A DNA stretch of 64,000 bases from CAWHMN01 sp051001135 (GTDB taxonomy: Bacteria > Acidobacteriota > Terriglobia > Terriglobales > Acidobacteriaceae): the NCBI GenBank assembly GCA_051001135.1, contig JBPCNO010000047.1:4217-68216 (forward strand). The letters run 5' to 3'. The notes under the pieces were generated by a model. The model was not told where the DNA came from and made no database searches. It saw only the letters and a list, made by a program, of their open reading frames with translations. Made by a program: the position numbers and the translations under genes. Shown here piece by piece: positions 1 through 7,966 of the stretch. How positions within the stretch are numbered: position 1 is the stretch's first letter; each line of letters starts with the position of its first letter.

Positions 1-3
1 ATT

Positions 4-19
4 CGTCATTGCAATGACG
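4..19. repeat. Perfect 16-bp palindrome upstream of the AhpD-like gene
   Basis: CGTCATTG is followed directly by its exact reverse complement CAATGACG. It lies about 100 bp before the first gene. It could be an operator for a dimeric regulator or one end of a repeat cut by the window edge. No T-run follows, so it is not a typical terminator. Confidence 0.45.
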
Positions 20-121
20 GACCAAACTCGGCCGAAGTGACAAGGAGATCGGCTTGGCGACGGCACGTCAAGATCGAATTATTCGAATTGATACGCGAAG
101 AACCCTTAGAGGAGAACAATC

Positions 122-604
122 ATGGAAGCACTGATGCAGGAAGCTATGAAAGCACGGATGAACAACCCCGTAATGATCCTTCCTGACGCCATGCAGGCGC
201 TGCATGCCCTGAAGGCGGCCACGGAAAAGGGCGGCGTGCCGTCGAAAACGATCGGCCTTGTCGAGCTGCGCGCGAGCCAGATCAATGGCTGTAGCGTCTG
301 CGTTGACATGCACGCTCGCTTGCTCAAGAAGGCAGGCGAGACAGATGAGCGCCTCTTCGCAGTATCGGCCTGGCGGCATGCGCCCTACTTCACTGACGCT
401 GAACGCGCCGCGCTGGCGCTCACCGAAGCCCTCACCCGACTCAGTGATCGCGCGAACCCGGTGCCGGACGAGATCTGGGACGAGGCCGCCCGGCACTATG
501 ATGTGAAGGCGCTTGCGGCGTTGGTCCTCGCGATCGCCAACATTAACGTCTGGAACCGCCTCAACGTAGCAGTGGGGCAGGTGGCGGGCGAGTGGAAGGG
601 CTGA
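122..604 (+). CDS. Carboxymuconolactone decarboxylase / AhpD-like protein
   Basis: A 160-aa AhpD-fold protein. The region around residues 58-72 has the family signature: two cysteines spaced CxxC (CSVC), then a histidine within the next few residues (VDMHAR). In AhpD-like proteins these form the redox-active, peroxidase-type site. The C-terminal helices (ALVLAIANINVWNRLNVA) are typical of the small CMD proteins of the YciW/AhpD group. The ATG follows a GAGGAG ribosome binding site at about 111-116. The physiological substrate cannot be told from sequence; peroxide detoxification is the usual role. It is followed closely by trmO. Confidence 0.88.
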   Translation: MEALMQEAMKARMNNPVMILPDAMQALHALKAATEKGGVPSKTIGLVELRASQINGCSVCVDMHARLLKKAGETDERLFAVSAWRHAPYFTDAERAALALTEALTRLSDRANPVPDEIWDEAARHYDVKALAALVLAIANINVWNRLNVAVGQVAGEWKG

Positions 605-612
605 CCGCGAAG

Positions 613-1038
613 ATGACGAATTTCGACGTGAGGGCTATCGGGAGGGTCGAATCTCCCCTGGCGGATCTCAGATCGGCCCCCCGGCAAGCCGACGAGGGAG
701 CACCCGAGGCGTGGCTGGTCTTCGAGCCAGAGATGCTCGAAGGCCTGCGAAGCCTGCGGCCGGGCGATGAGATCATTCTTGTCACCTGGCTCGATCGCGC
801 GCGTCGAGACGCTTTGAGCGTGCACCCGCGGGGCGATACTTCCAGAGCGCAGGAGGGCGTCTTCAGTACGCGCTCTCCTCACCGCCCGAATCCCATTGGC
901 CTGCACCGGGTGGAGATCACCGCGATAGATGGCCCGCGCGTGCGGGTCCGCAACCTCGAGGCGCTGGATGGAACGCCGATCCTCGATGTCAAGCCAATAC
1001 TCAGCCCAATACTCAGCGAAGAGATCGGCGAGCGTTGA
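613..1038 (+). CDS. trmO: tRNA (N6-threonylcarbamoyladenosine(37)-N6)-methyltransferase TrmO
   Basis: A TrmO/TsaA (VirR) family protein of 141 aa. It begins MTNFDVRAIGRVESPL, matching the family start, and carries the diagnostic SPHRPNPIGLH block and the later LDGTPILDVKP motif. TrmO uses SAM to methylate t6A at position 37 of certain tRNAs, with a beta-barrel fold unlike other methyltransferases. A GTG at 592 in the same frame would add seven residues and overlap the end of the upstream gene; I prefer ATG 613 because homologues usually begin there. The gene is probably co-transcribed with the AhpD-like gene, though no functional link is obvious. Confidence 0.9.
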   Translation: MTNFDVRAIGRVESPLADLRSAPRQADEGAPEAWLVFEPEMLEGLRSLRPGDEIILVTWLDRARRDALSVHPRGDTSRAQEGVFSTRSPHRPNPIGLHRVEITAIDGPRVRVRNLEALDGTPILDVKPILSPILSEEIGER

Positions 1039-1064
1039 GCGGCGGAGTGGTGACCTGCGGTTAC

Positions 1065-1094
1065 AAAAAAAGAGGCCTTCCTCGCGGAAGGCCT
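1065..1094 (-). terminator. Rho-independent terminator for the LuxR-type regulator gene
   Basis: The stem AGGCCTTCC (1073-1081) pairs with GGAAGGCCT (1086-1094) around a TCGC loop. Seven A residues at 1065-1071 on the plus strand give a U-tract on the minus strand, right after the hairpin. It lies 46 bp beyond the stop of the minus-strand regulator. It may also stop plus-strand transcription from trmO, but there the T-run is poor. Confidence 0.8.
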
Positions 1095-1140
1095 TGGTTA
1101 ACAGATCCTTGATGTTGCATTGTGCGCTTGACGCGGGAAA

Positions 1141-1800
1141 CTACGCGCTGCGCATCTGTAGCCCACTCCCCGCTTCTGCGGCGGCCGCCGCGAGGATGCG
1201 GTGATGGATGGTGAAGAGCGCGAGTTCCAGGCGATCGGAGACCCCCGTCTTGTCGTACACGCTGCGCAGGTAGTTCTTGATGACCTGCTCGGTGGTGCCC
1301 AGGCGCTGCGCGATCTCCTTGTTCTTACAGCCCTGTACGATCAGCGCTACGATCTTCATCTCCTTGGGCGTCAGGCGATCGCGGACCCGCGCTCCCACGA
1401 AATCTTCTTCATCGGTCTGCGCCGCGTCGGTAGGGCGCTGCACGCAGGTGAGCCCGTGAATGACCTTGTGAACGCAATCGACCAGAGCGGCGCCGGTAGT
1501 GTTGCGGTAGACCACGCCCTTGACGCCAATCTGCGTATAGGCGGTGGCAGACTCGGTATTTTCCGCGATGACGATGGCGCGGCTGCCGGCGGCCTTGATG
1601 CGGGCCATGGTGTCCTGCATCTCCGGCTTGAGCGCGGAGGCAAAGACGACGATCGAAGCGCGATAGGTATCGATCGCCAGCATCATGCGGTCGAGATCCG
1701 AGCACTGGGCGGCCACGCGGAAGTCTTCTTCGCTCGCCAGTACTTTAGCGATGCCAGCCCGGAAGATCGCCTGATTGTCTCCAAGAATGATCTTGTTCAT
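1141..1800 (-). CDS. LuxR/NarL-type response regulator with degenerate receiver
   Basis: A 219-aa protein with an N-terminal receiver-like domain (about 1-120) and a C-terminal LuxR-type helix-turn-helix (about 145-205, LTPKEMKIVALIVQGCKNKE then TTEQVIKNYLRSVYDKTG). The DNA-binding half is well preserved. The receiver half is not: the acidic pair after beta-1 is GD (7-8), the phospho-acceptor position in VVFASALKP falls on Ser55 rather than Asp, and the conserved lysine position reads Arg99 (VVYRN). It is therefore unlikely to be switched by normal Asp phosphorylation. It is a single gene with its own terminator and no kinase immediately beside it. Confidence 0.85.
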   Translation of the reverse strand: MNKIILGDNQAIFRAGIAKVLASEEDFRVAAQCSDLDRMMLAIDTYRASIVVFASALKPEMQDTMARIKAAGSRAIVIAENTESATAYTQIGVKGVVYRNTTGAALVDCVHKVIHGLTCVQRPTDAAQTDEEDFVGARVRDRLTPKEMKIVALIVQGCKNKEIAQRLGTTEQVIKNYLRSVYDKTGVSDRLELALFTIHHRILAAAAAEAGSGLQMRSA

Positions 1801-2268
1801 TGCGCCTCGCCTGCTCTTCCTTCGTACGTCCGGTAGCCATGGTGCGCAACGTGTGTCATTCTTCTGGCGAAACCCGCAGCGGTGGGGAAGTTCCGCGGGC
1901 TGCTTCGCTGGAAAAGACTAAGTCGCTGCCAAGGCCGTCGAATCGTATCTGACAACTGGTTCTTTGTACTTGTTGTGCCAGCCCATCATAAGCACGGGCA
2001 GTGTAATTTGTACATCATAATCGTGGCAAATTTACTCTACCAGCAGGTGGGTTTCTCTGCTGAATGTTCCATAAAGATCGGGCATAACCCTTCTAACCAC
2101 AACCCCACGAACGTGTTACGGGAGTACTGAAGAGGTGTAGAAGTTGCTTGGGGCGCCTCCAGGCGCGGCAGTTGGCCTTCGGCAGGCACCGGACGTACCC
2201 CGAAAATAGGCGCGATGGGCATGCCGCAGGACTCAAGGCACTAAACTGAGAGGGCTAACCGGGGGAAC
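1801..2268. other. 468-bp intergenic region between divergent regulatory genes
   Basis: This gap separates the minus-strand LuxR-type regulator from the plus-strand receiver/reductase fusion, so it must hold both promoters. It has an AT-richer stretch at about 1995-2045, unlike its surroundings. Short open frames here show no recognisable protein. A GGGGGA ribosome binding site lies just before the ATG at 2269. I find no riboswitch or RNA gene I can name. Confidence 0.5.
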
Positions 2269-3921
2269 ATGAGCAAGCCAGTCATTCTTGCCATCGACGA
2301 CGACGCCAGCGTGCTGGAGACCGTAGTACAGGACCTCCGGCGCAAGTACGGGGAGAACTACCGCATTCTGCGGGCGAGCAGCGGGCAGGCGGCGCTAGAA
2401 GCGGCCGAGGAGCTGGCCCGGCGTGGAGATTCGATCGCCCTGTTTCTATCCGACCAACGCATGCCGGGGATGACCGGGATCGAGCTGCTGGAGAAGACCA
2501 TAGCCATCTTCCCCGACGCCAGGCGGGCGCTGCTGACCGCCTACGCGGATACCGAGGCTGCGATCCGCGCCATCAACGCCGCCCGCATCCACTATTACCT
2601 GACCAAGCCCTGGGACCCGCCGGAGGAGAAGCTCTATCCGGTTGTCGACGATCTGCTGGAGAGCTGGTGCTCCACCTATCGCGCGCCCTTCGAGGGGCTG
2701 CGGGTCATCGGAGCTCGGTACGGCCTGCGCGACCACCAGGTGCGGGACTTCCTCACCAAGAATTACGTTCCCTATGTCTGGATGGACCCGGACTCCTCGG
2801 CCGAAGGACGGGACCTGCTGGCACGTCATAAGCTGGAAGACGCCAAGATGCCGGTGCTGCTGTTTCCGGACGGCTCCTATCTGGTGCAGCCGGGGCAGGC
2901 GGAGCTGGCCGAACGCATCGGGCTGCGGACGCAATCGAAGAGCGATTTCTATGACCTGGTGATCCTGGGTGCCGGGTTGGCGGGTCTGGCGGCCGCGGTC
3001 TATGGCGCGTCCGAGGGGTTGCGCACACTGGTGATCGAGCAGGAGGCGCCGGGAGGGCAGGCGGGCAGCAGCTCCAGCATCGAGAACTATCTGGGATTTC
3101 CCGCCGGCTTGAGCGGAGCGGAGCTGGCGCGCCGCGCCTACCAGCAAGCGTCCCGTTTTGGGGCGGAGTTTCTGATGCAGCGGGCGGTGGGTGTCCACAC
3201 CGAAAATGGCTACCACTTCATCCGGCTGGGCGACCAGGCGAGCGTGTCCGCGCAGGCCTGTCTGGTAGCGACGGGCGTGCACTGGCGCAGGCTGCCGGTT
3301 CCCGGACTGGAGCGGCTGGTCGGGTCCGGGGTGTACTACGGCGCGGCGCTGGCAGAGGCCAAGAGCTGTGCCGACGAGGAGGTCTTCCTGATTGGGGGCG
3401 CGAACTCCGCCGGCCAGGCGGCCATGTACTTCTCTCGCTACGCCAAGCGGGTGGTGATGATGGTCCGCGCTACGTCGCTCGAGAAGAGCATGTCGAAATA
3501 CTTGATCGATGAAATCGCTCGTGAATCCAATATTGAGGTCTGGACGGAGACGGTGCTGGTGGAGGCGATGGGCGATACGCATCTGGAATGTATCCGCGTG
3601 CGCGGGCCGGAGGGAGAACGAACCATTTCGGCGACGGGTCTGTTCATCTTTATCGGCGCCCAACCGGACACCGATTGGCTATCCGCCCAGGTGCTGCGCG
3701 ACGAGCATGGCTTTATTCTGAGCGGACCTCAGCTCAAGGGGCAGTCCGCGTTCGCGCGAAACTGGAACAAGCAACGCGAGCCCTATCTGCTGGAGACCAG
3801 CGTTCCCGGACTATTCGCCGCGGGTGACGTGCGTTACGGATCCGTCAAACGAGCCGCTTCAGCGGTAGGCGAGGGATCAATTGCAGTACAGTTCATCCAC
3901 CAGTACATGGCGGAGCTTTAG
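2269..3921 (+). CDS. Response-regulator receiver fused to thioredoxin-reductase-like flavoprotein
   Basis: A 550-aa three-part protein. Residues 1-125 are a complete receiver domain: acidic cluster at 10-12, phospho-acceptor Asp62 in LSDQRMPG, and Lys113 in LTKPWD. Residues about 130-220 form a thioredoxin-like region. Residues about 227-550 are a TrxR-type FAD/NAD(P)H oxidoreductase with VILGAGLAGLAAA (FAD), a second Rossmann motif LIGGANSAGQAA, and the C-terminal FAD motif AAGDVRYGSVKR. The CxxC active site of true thioredoxin reductases is absent: the site reads SGVYYGAALAEAK. The thioredoxin-like part also lacks a CxxC. The product is annotated in databases as a fused response regulator/thioredoxin-disulfide reductase, but the real electron acceptor is unknown. 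A kinase gene follows after 26 bp. Confidence 0.9.
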   Translation: MSKPVILAIDDDASVLETVVQDLRRKYGENYRILRASSGQAALEAAEELARRGDSIALFLSDQRMPGMTGIELLEKTIAIFPDARRALLTAYADTEAAIRAINAARIHYYLTKPWDPPEEKLYPVVDDLLESWCSTYRAPFEGLRVIGARYGLRDHQVRDFLTKNYVPYVWMDPDSSAEGRDLLARHKLEDAKMPVLLFPDGSYLVQPGQAELAERIGLRTQSKSDFYDLVILGAGLAGLAAAVYGASEGLRTLVIEQEAPGGQAGSSSSIENYLGFPAGLSGAELARRAYQQASRFGAEFLMQRAVGVHTENGYHFIRLGDQASVSAQACLVATGVHWRRLPVPGLERLVGSGVYYGAALAEAKSCADEEVFLIGGANSAGQAAMYFSRYAKRVVMMVRATSLEKSMSKYLIDEIARESNIEVWTETVLVEAMGDTHLECIRVRGPEGERTISATGLFIFIGAQPDTDWLSAQVLRDEHGFILSGPQLKGQSAFARNWNKQREPYLLETSVPGLFAAGDVRYGSVKRAASAVGEGSIAVQFIHQYMAEL

Positions 3922-3947
3922 TTCACAATTTCAAGATTTAGAGCCGA

Positions 3948-5399
3948 ATGAACGAGCCGACTGACAAGTTGCGAAGTGAACGAGTGGCTCCGGAGGTCCT
4001 CTACCCGGAGCTGAAACGGATCGCCGTATTTACGGAGCTGACACTCGAGAACCTGTCCTGTCTGGGTCCGCTCGAGGTTGTGCGGGCGGAGGCGGGAGCT
4101 GAGATCGTGGCCACGGCCGCGTCTCCCCAAGCCTTCTGGGCATTGCTGGAGGGAGAGGTCCGCGTCGTCCGCAAGGAAGCCGACGGGACCGTCGCGAAAC
4201 TGGTGGTTTTCACCGATGGCGAGTCGTTTGGAGAGATGCCCATCCTCATGGGGAGCGATCCGGGCGCGACGGTGGAAGCCTTGCGTGATAGCCGCCTGGT
4301 GCGCTTTGACGAGGAGGCGTTCTGGCAATTGATGTTCTCCTGTCCTCGCGTGCGGAGCGCGGTGCTGGGCAACATGGCGCGGCGGCTGGAGGCGTATCAG
4401 GCATTCTCACTGCAGCGGGAGAAGCTTGCGTCCCTGGGTAGCATGGCCGCGGGGCTGATGCACGAATTGAATAATCCCGGAACCGCAGCGCTGCGGGCTG
4501 CGTCGCAAATGCGCGCAAACCTGCGGCGATTGCAGCAGCTCAATCTGCGGCTCTCACGCCAGCCCATGAACGGCCCGCAGACGGCATGCATGGTCGATCT
4601 GCAGGAGAAGGCGCTGCGCGAGAATTGCTGCCGCACCCTCAGCACCCTGGAGCAGGCCGACCGGGAGGATGCGTTGGCCGCCTGGCTGGAGAAGGCCGGC
4701 GTAGCGAACGGATGGCGGCTGGCGCCGGTGCTGACGTCGATGGAGATCGACCAGGCGACGCTGAGCTGCGCCCGAGACGCGTTCACCGGGCCGCAGCTCT
4801 CCGACATGCTGAACTGGCTGGAGGCCCTCATCTCCAGCTCCCAACTGGTGGGCACGATCGAGGAGAGTATCGCCCGGGTGACCGACCTGGTGATGGCGGT
4901 GAAGCGCTTCTCCTACGGAGGCAAAAGCGGGTGCCAGGCGCTGGACGTGCACGAGACCCTGCGCAGCGCCATGGTCATTCTCATGCACAAGCTCAAGGGC
5001 AAAGGGATTCAGTTACGCAAGGAGTTCGGTTCGGAGCTGCCGCAGCTTGAGGATGCAGGGGCGGGCCTGAGCCAGGTGTGGATCAATCTGCTGGACAATG
5101 CCATTGACGCTTCGCCGGAGGGAGGCACCATAACGGTGCGCACCTGGGCAGACGACCAGCATCTCTCGGTCGCGATTGCCGATCAGGGCCCCGGGATTGC
5201 ACCCGCCGACCAGAAGCGCATCTTCGAACCCTTTTACACCACCAAGGCCGCGGGAGTGGGCACCGGCCTGGGGCTGGAGATTGCGCGCCGCATCGTGGTG
5301 ACGCAGATGGAAGGCGAGATACGGCTGGAGAGCGCGCCAGGGGCGACGGAGTTTGTGGTTGAGCTACCGCTTCATCGGGTACGCGCGGCGACTTGCTAA
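3948..5399 (+). CDS. Histidine kinase with N-terminal cyclic-nucleotide-binding-type sensor domain
   Basis: A 483-aa soluble kinase with no membrane segment. Residues about 20-150 form a CNB/CRP-like domain (FWALLEGEVRVVRKE, GESFGEMPILMG). The dimerisation helix carries His172 in LGSMAAGLMHELNNP. The HATPase_c domain (about 340-478) has an N-box (WINLLDNAIDAS), G1 (DQGPGI) and G2 (GTGLGLEI). It lies 26 bp after the receiver/reductase fusion, so the most direct inference is that this kinase phosphorylates Asp62 of that reductase. The CNB domain may sense a nucleotide or may have lost ligand binding; the short motif GEMPIL lacks the usual arginine of cAMP-binding phosphate cassettes. Confidence 0.9.
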   Translation: MNEPTDKLRSERVAPEVLYPELKRIAVFTELTLENLSCLGPLEVVRAEAGAEIVATAASPQAFWALLEGEVRVVRKEADGTVAKLVVFTDGESFGEMPILMGSDPGATVEALRDSRLVRFDEEAFWQLMFSCPRVRSAVLGNMARRLEAYQAFSLQREKLASLGSMAAGLMHELNNPGTAALRAASQMRANLRRLQQLNLRLSRQPMNGPQTACMVDLQEKALRENCCRTLSTLEQADREDALAAWLEKAGVANGWRLAPVLTSMEIDQATLSCARDAFTGPQLSDMLNWLEALISSSQLVGTIEESIARVTDLVMAVKRFSYGGKSGCQALDVHETLRSAMVILMHKLKGKGIQLRKEFGSELPQLEDAGAGLSQVWINLLDNAIDASPEGGTITVRTWADDQHLSVAIADQGPGIAPADQKRIFEPFYTTKAAGVGTGLGLEIARRIVVTQMEGEIRLESAPGATEFVVELPLHRVRAATC

Positions 5400-5516
5400 T
5401 GTAGTTCGCTTTCGCGCAGAGTGGTTACTTATGGAAGAGGCATCCTGGATCGGAGCGGGGCACCGCGTCCTGTGATCCGAGCGGATGGATCTCCAGTTCA
5501 CGAGGCGCGAATCAGC

Positions 5517-5924
5517 ATGACAAGCTCAGGTGATGATGGCAACATGATCGACGATCTGGCGCAGTTCGATCTGGTGCGTGAGATTGCGGATGCGGAGCAG
5601 ACGAAGCCATGGGCGTCTGGAGTGCACTCCAGGACGCTGTTCAAGAAGCCGGACCTGCGCGTGGTGCTGATCGCCATGGAGAAGGCCGCGCGGATGAAGG
5701 AACATCACGCCGACGGCACGCTTTCCGTGCAGGTGTTGAAGGGGCAGGTACGGTTTGGCGTACAGGGACGCACCTACGACCTGCGCGCGGGGAACCTGCT
5801 GACGCTGAGCGCATCGATCAAGCATGATGTGGAGGCGCTCGAGAACTCCGCTTTCCTGTTGAGCATCTCCTGGCCCAGCAGCGAGGAGCTGCGGGCGATG
5901 AGGCATCGCGGATACGGCAGCTAG
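5517..5924 (+). CDS. Cupin-domain protein
   Basis: A small single-domain cupin of 135 aa from ATG 5517. The core motif MKEHHADGTLSVQVLKGQ matches cupin motif 1 with H..H...E-like spacing, although the glutamate is replaced (DGTLS). It is followed by the second strand block YDLRAGNLLTLSASIKHDVE with a histidine. The metal site may therefore be partial. A GTG at 5421 in the same frame would give a 167-aa form, and ATG 5544 is also possible. It lies 117 bp after the kinase gene on the same strand and may belong to the same transcript. The ligand or reaction is not known. Confidence 0.75.
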   Translation: MTSSGDDGNMIDDLAQFDLVREIADAEQTKPWASGVHSRTLFKKPDLRVVLIAMEKAARMKEHHADGTLSVQVLKGQVRFGVQGRTYDLRAGNLLTLSASIKHDVEALENSAFLLSISWPSSEELRAMRHRGYGS

Positions 5925-5952
5925 AATACGGAACGTAGGATACGGCACGTAA
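5911..5952. repeat. Three tandem 14-bp units over the cupin stop codon
   Basis: Three consecutive 14-mers follow one another without spacers: GATACGGCAGCTAG (5911-5924), AATACGGAACGTAG (5925-5938) and GATACGGCACGTAA (5939-5952). The first contains the TAG stop of the cupin gene. Function unknown; it may have come from slippage. Confidence 0.6.
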
Positions 5953-6013
5953 AAGCGTGACCTAACGGCTCAACTCTGCGGCCATTCAGCCGATAAGGGG
6001 ATTGCCGGGGTAA

Positions 6014-6931
6014 ATGCCCGGACAACCAGGCGTATGGAGCCCCTTCCTCGTGTTTGCGATCCTTGGCATGCTTGTGGTGATTGGCGCGGTGCTGGGTGGA
6101 TACCTGATGGAGAAGGGTAATCTGCTGGTGCTGGTGCAGCCCGCTGAACTGTTGATCATCGGCGGCGCGGCCCTGGGAACGCTGCTGATCGCCAATCCCG
6201 TCCATATTCTGAAGGCCATTGCGGCCGGCGTAGCTGGAGCGTTCAAGGCTTCCAGTTTTGCCGAACAGCGCTATCTCGATGCGCTGAAGATGATGTTCGC
6301 CGTGCTCACCAAGGCGCGCCGCGAGGGCAATCTCGCGATCGAGGCGGACATCGAGAGTCCGGCCGAGAGCAAGCTTTTTGCCGACTACCCTGCATTCCTC
6401 CAAAACCATCACGTGCGCGACTTCGTGTGCGACACCCTGCGGATGATGGTGACCGGGGGCGTGGAAGCCTTCGACATCGACCAGATGATGGAGCTCGATA
6501 TGGAGGTGCAGCACCATGATTCGAGCGAGCCGATCGCGGCGCTCGCCACGGTAGCCGACGCGCTGCCGGGGCTGGGAATCGTGGCTGCGGTGCTGGGCGT
6601 GGTGATCACCATGGGAGCGTTGGGCGGCCCTCCGGAGGAGATTGGGCATAAGGTGGCGGCGGCGTTGGTGGGAACCTTTTTGGGGATTCTTCTGTGCTAC
6701 GGACTGGTTGGCCCCATGGCCGCAAAGATGACCAAGGCCGCGGAGGAGGAGCGATGCTTCCTTCACGTGCTGCGGGTGCTGATTATTGCGTCGATGAAGG
6801 GAAGCGCCCCGGCGACGGCGGTGGAGATGGCGCGCCGCGCCGTGCCGCTCCATGTACGGCCCAGCTTCCAGAAAGTGGAGACGGCATGCAAGACCGGCGG
6901 CGTCAGCCCGGCAGCATCAGCGGCCGCGTAG
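6014..6931 (+). CDS. motA: Flagellar motor stator protein MotA
   Basis: A 305-aa MotA of the four-transmembrane proton-channel family. Two N-terminal membrane helices lie at about 10-55 (FAILGMLVVIGAVLGGYLME, then LLIIGGAALGTLLIANP). A cytoplasmic loop of about 120 residues follows, and then the two hallmark helices with PGLGIVAAVLGVVITMG and KVAAALVGTFLGILLCYGLV at about 185-245. The proline and glycines of the PGLG motif are conserved. With MotB it forms the stator that couples proton flow to flagellar rotation. The 3' end overlaps motB by 46 bp. No other flagellar genes lie in the window, so the motor itself is encoded elsewhere. Confidence 0.95.
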   Translation: MPGQPGVWSPFLVFAILGMLVVIGAVLGGYLMEKGNLLVLVQPAELLIIGGAALGTLLIANPVHILKAIAAGVAGAFKASSFAEQRYLDALKMMFAVLTKARREGNLAIEADIESPAESKLFADYPAFLQNHHVRDFVCDTLRMMVTGGVEAFDIDQMMELDMEVQHHDSSEPIAALATVADALPGLGIVAAVLGVVITMGALGGPPEEIGHKVAAALVGTFLGILLCYGLVGPMAAKMTKAAEEERCFLHVLRVLIIASMKGSAPATAVEMARRAVPLHVRPSFQKVETACKTGGVSPAASAAA

Positions 6932-7800
6932 TGGGCGAGCAAGCCAAGGCAGCAGCCAAGGAGAAGGCAGCGGCTAAGGTGGCGCCGCCCCGGCCCATCA
7001 TCGTAATTCGCAGGAAGAGCAGGCATGGCGCTCCTCACGGCGGTGCGTGGAAGGTGGCCTATGCGGATTTCGTAACAGCGATGATGGCATTATTCATCGT
7101 GCTGTGGCTGATGAATACCAGCGATCATGTGAAGCGTGCGGTTGCCGGCTACTTCAACGATCCACGCGGGCGCGCGGAGCAGCCGGGCACTGGACGCCAG
7201 GGCACGGCGGATATGCTGCCGCTGACCAAGCAGAACTTGGCGCAACTGAAACAGGCGCTGGAGAAGGAGATCGCGCAGCAGCCGAAGCTCGCGGCCCTGA
7301 AGAAGCAGATCGAGATCACGATCACGCCGGAGGGTCTGCGGATCGAACTGCTGGAATCGAAGGACGGAACTTTCTTCGAGACCGGAAGCGCGGTGTTGAA
7401 TGGCAATGGCCGCCAGATGCTGACGCTGCTCGCACGGGAGCTCGGGGGCGTGCCCAATCGCGTTTCGATCGAGGGACACACCGACTCCCGCGCGTACGCG
7501 GAAGAGGCGACGTATGGGAACTGGGAGCTGTCTTCGGACCGCGCAAATGCAGCGCGCCGGTTGATGGAACACAGTGGCCTGCACCCCGCGCAGATCTCCC
7601 AGGTACGGGGCTTTGCCGACCGGGAGCTACGCGTGAAGGCGGCTCCGCTCGATCCTTCCAATCGCAGGATTTCGGTGATCGTGCATTATCTCGAACCGCC
7701 GGATCTGGTCATACAGGCTCCTGCGGTCGCTGCGCCAGCGTCCGCGGTGGCAGCGGGGAAGCCGGTTGCGAAGGAATCGGCGGCGGGAGCGAAGACGTGA
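6886..7800 (+). CDS. motB: Flagellar motor stator protein MotB
   Basis: A 304-aa MotB. The start at ATG 6886 has a GGAG site five bases upstream, within the end of motA. A basic N-terminal tail precedes the HGGAWKVAYADFVTAMMALF segment. Its Asp (in YADF) is the proton-carrying residue in this family, and the single membrane helix is FVTAMMALFIVLWLMN. The C-terminal half (about 155-270) is an OmpA/MotB peptidoglycan-binding domain with VSIEGHTDSRAYAEE and the arginine of LSSDRANAARRLM. The tail is rich in Ala and Lys. An upstream in-frame extension from 6694 lies inside motA in another frame and is not credible. Confidence 0.94.
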   Translation: MQDRRRQPGSISGRVVGEQAKAAAKEKAAAKVAPPRPIIVIRRKSRHGAPHGGAWKVAYADFVTAMMALFIVLWLMNTSDHVKRAVAGYFNDPRGRAEQPGTGRQGTADMLPLTKQNLAQLKQALEKEIAQQPKLAALKKQIEITITPEGLRIELLESKDGTFFETGSAVLNGNGRQMLTLLARELGGVPNRVSIEGHTDSRAYAEEATYGNWELSSDRANAARRLMEHSGLHPAQISQVRGFADRELRVKAAPLDPSNRRISVIVHYLEPPDLVIQAPAVAAPASAVAAGKPVAKESAAGAKT

Positions 7801-7859
7801 GCTGGGCGGGTGAGGAGGTGAGAGGCGAAATTGGTCTGCGCTTTTCGCGCAGAATCCCA

Positions 7860-7885
7860 CCCCTTCGGCAAGCTCAGGGCAGGCT
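7860..7885. repeat. REP-like intergenic element
   Basis: The sequence CCCTTCGGCAAGCTCAGGGC and the following AGGCTC form a short imperfect hairpin of the kind scattered through many bacterial genomes (the CTTCG-N-CAAGCTCAGG type). It sits between motB and the convergent glycosyltransferase gene. I identify it by motif resemblance only. Confidence 0.45.
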
Positions 7886-7966
7886 CTTTGCGCTCCGGCC
7901 TGATCGGCCATTCGACAATTGCGCCGCGCAAAGAAGGGGGCACCCCGCACTCTATCAGGGAAGCCG

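Noticed and set aside
1201..1836. Plus-strand frame opposite the LuxR-type regulator
   Set aside because: It has no family signal; the minus-strand helix-turn-helix and terminator support the regulator.
2446..3663. Long minus-strand open frame (about 405 codons) opposite the receiver/reductase gene
   Set aside because: High GC makes long antisense frames common. It is rich in His and Arg with no family motif, and the plus-strand protein is clearly real.
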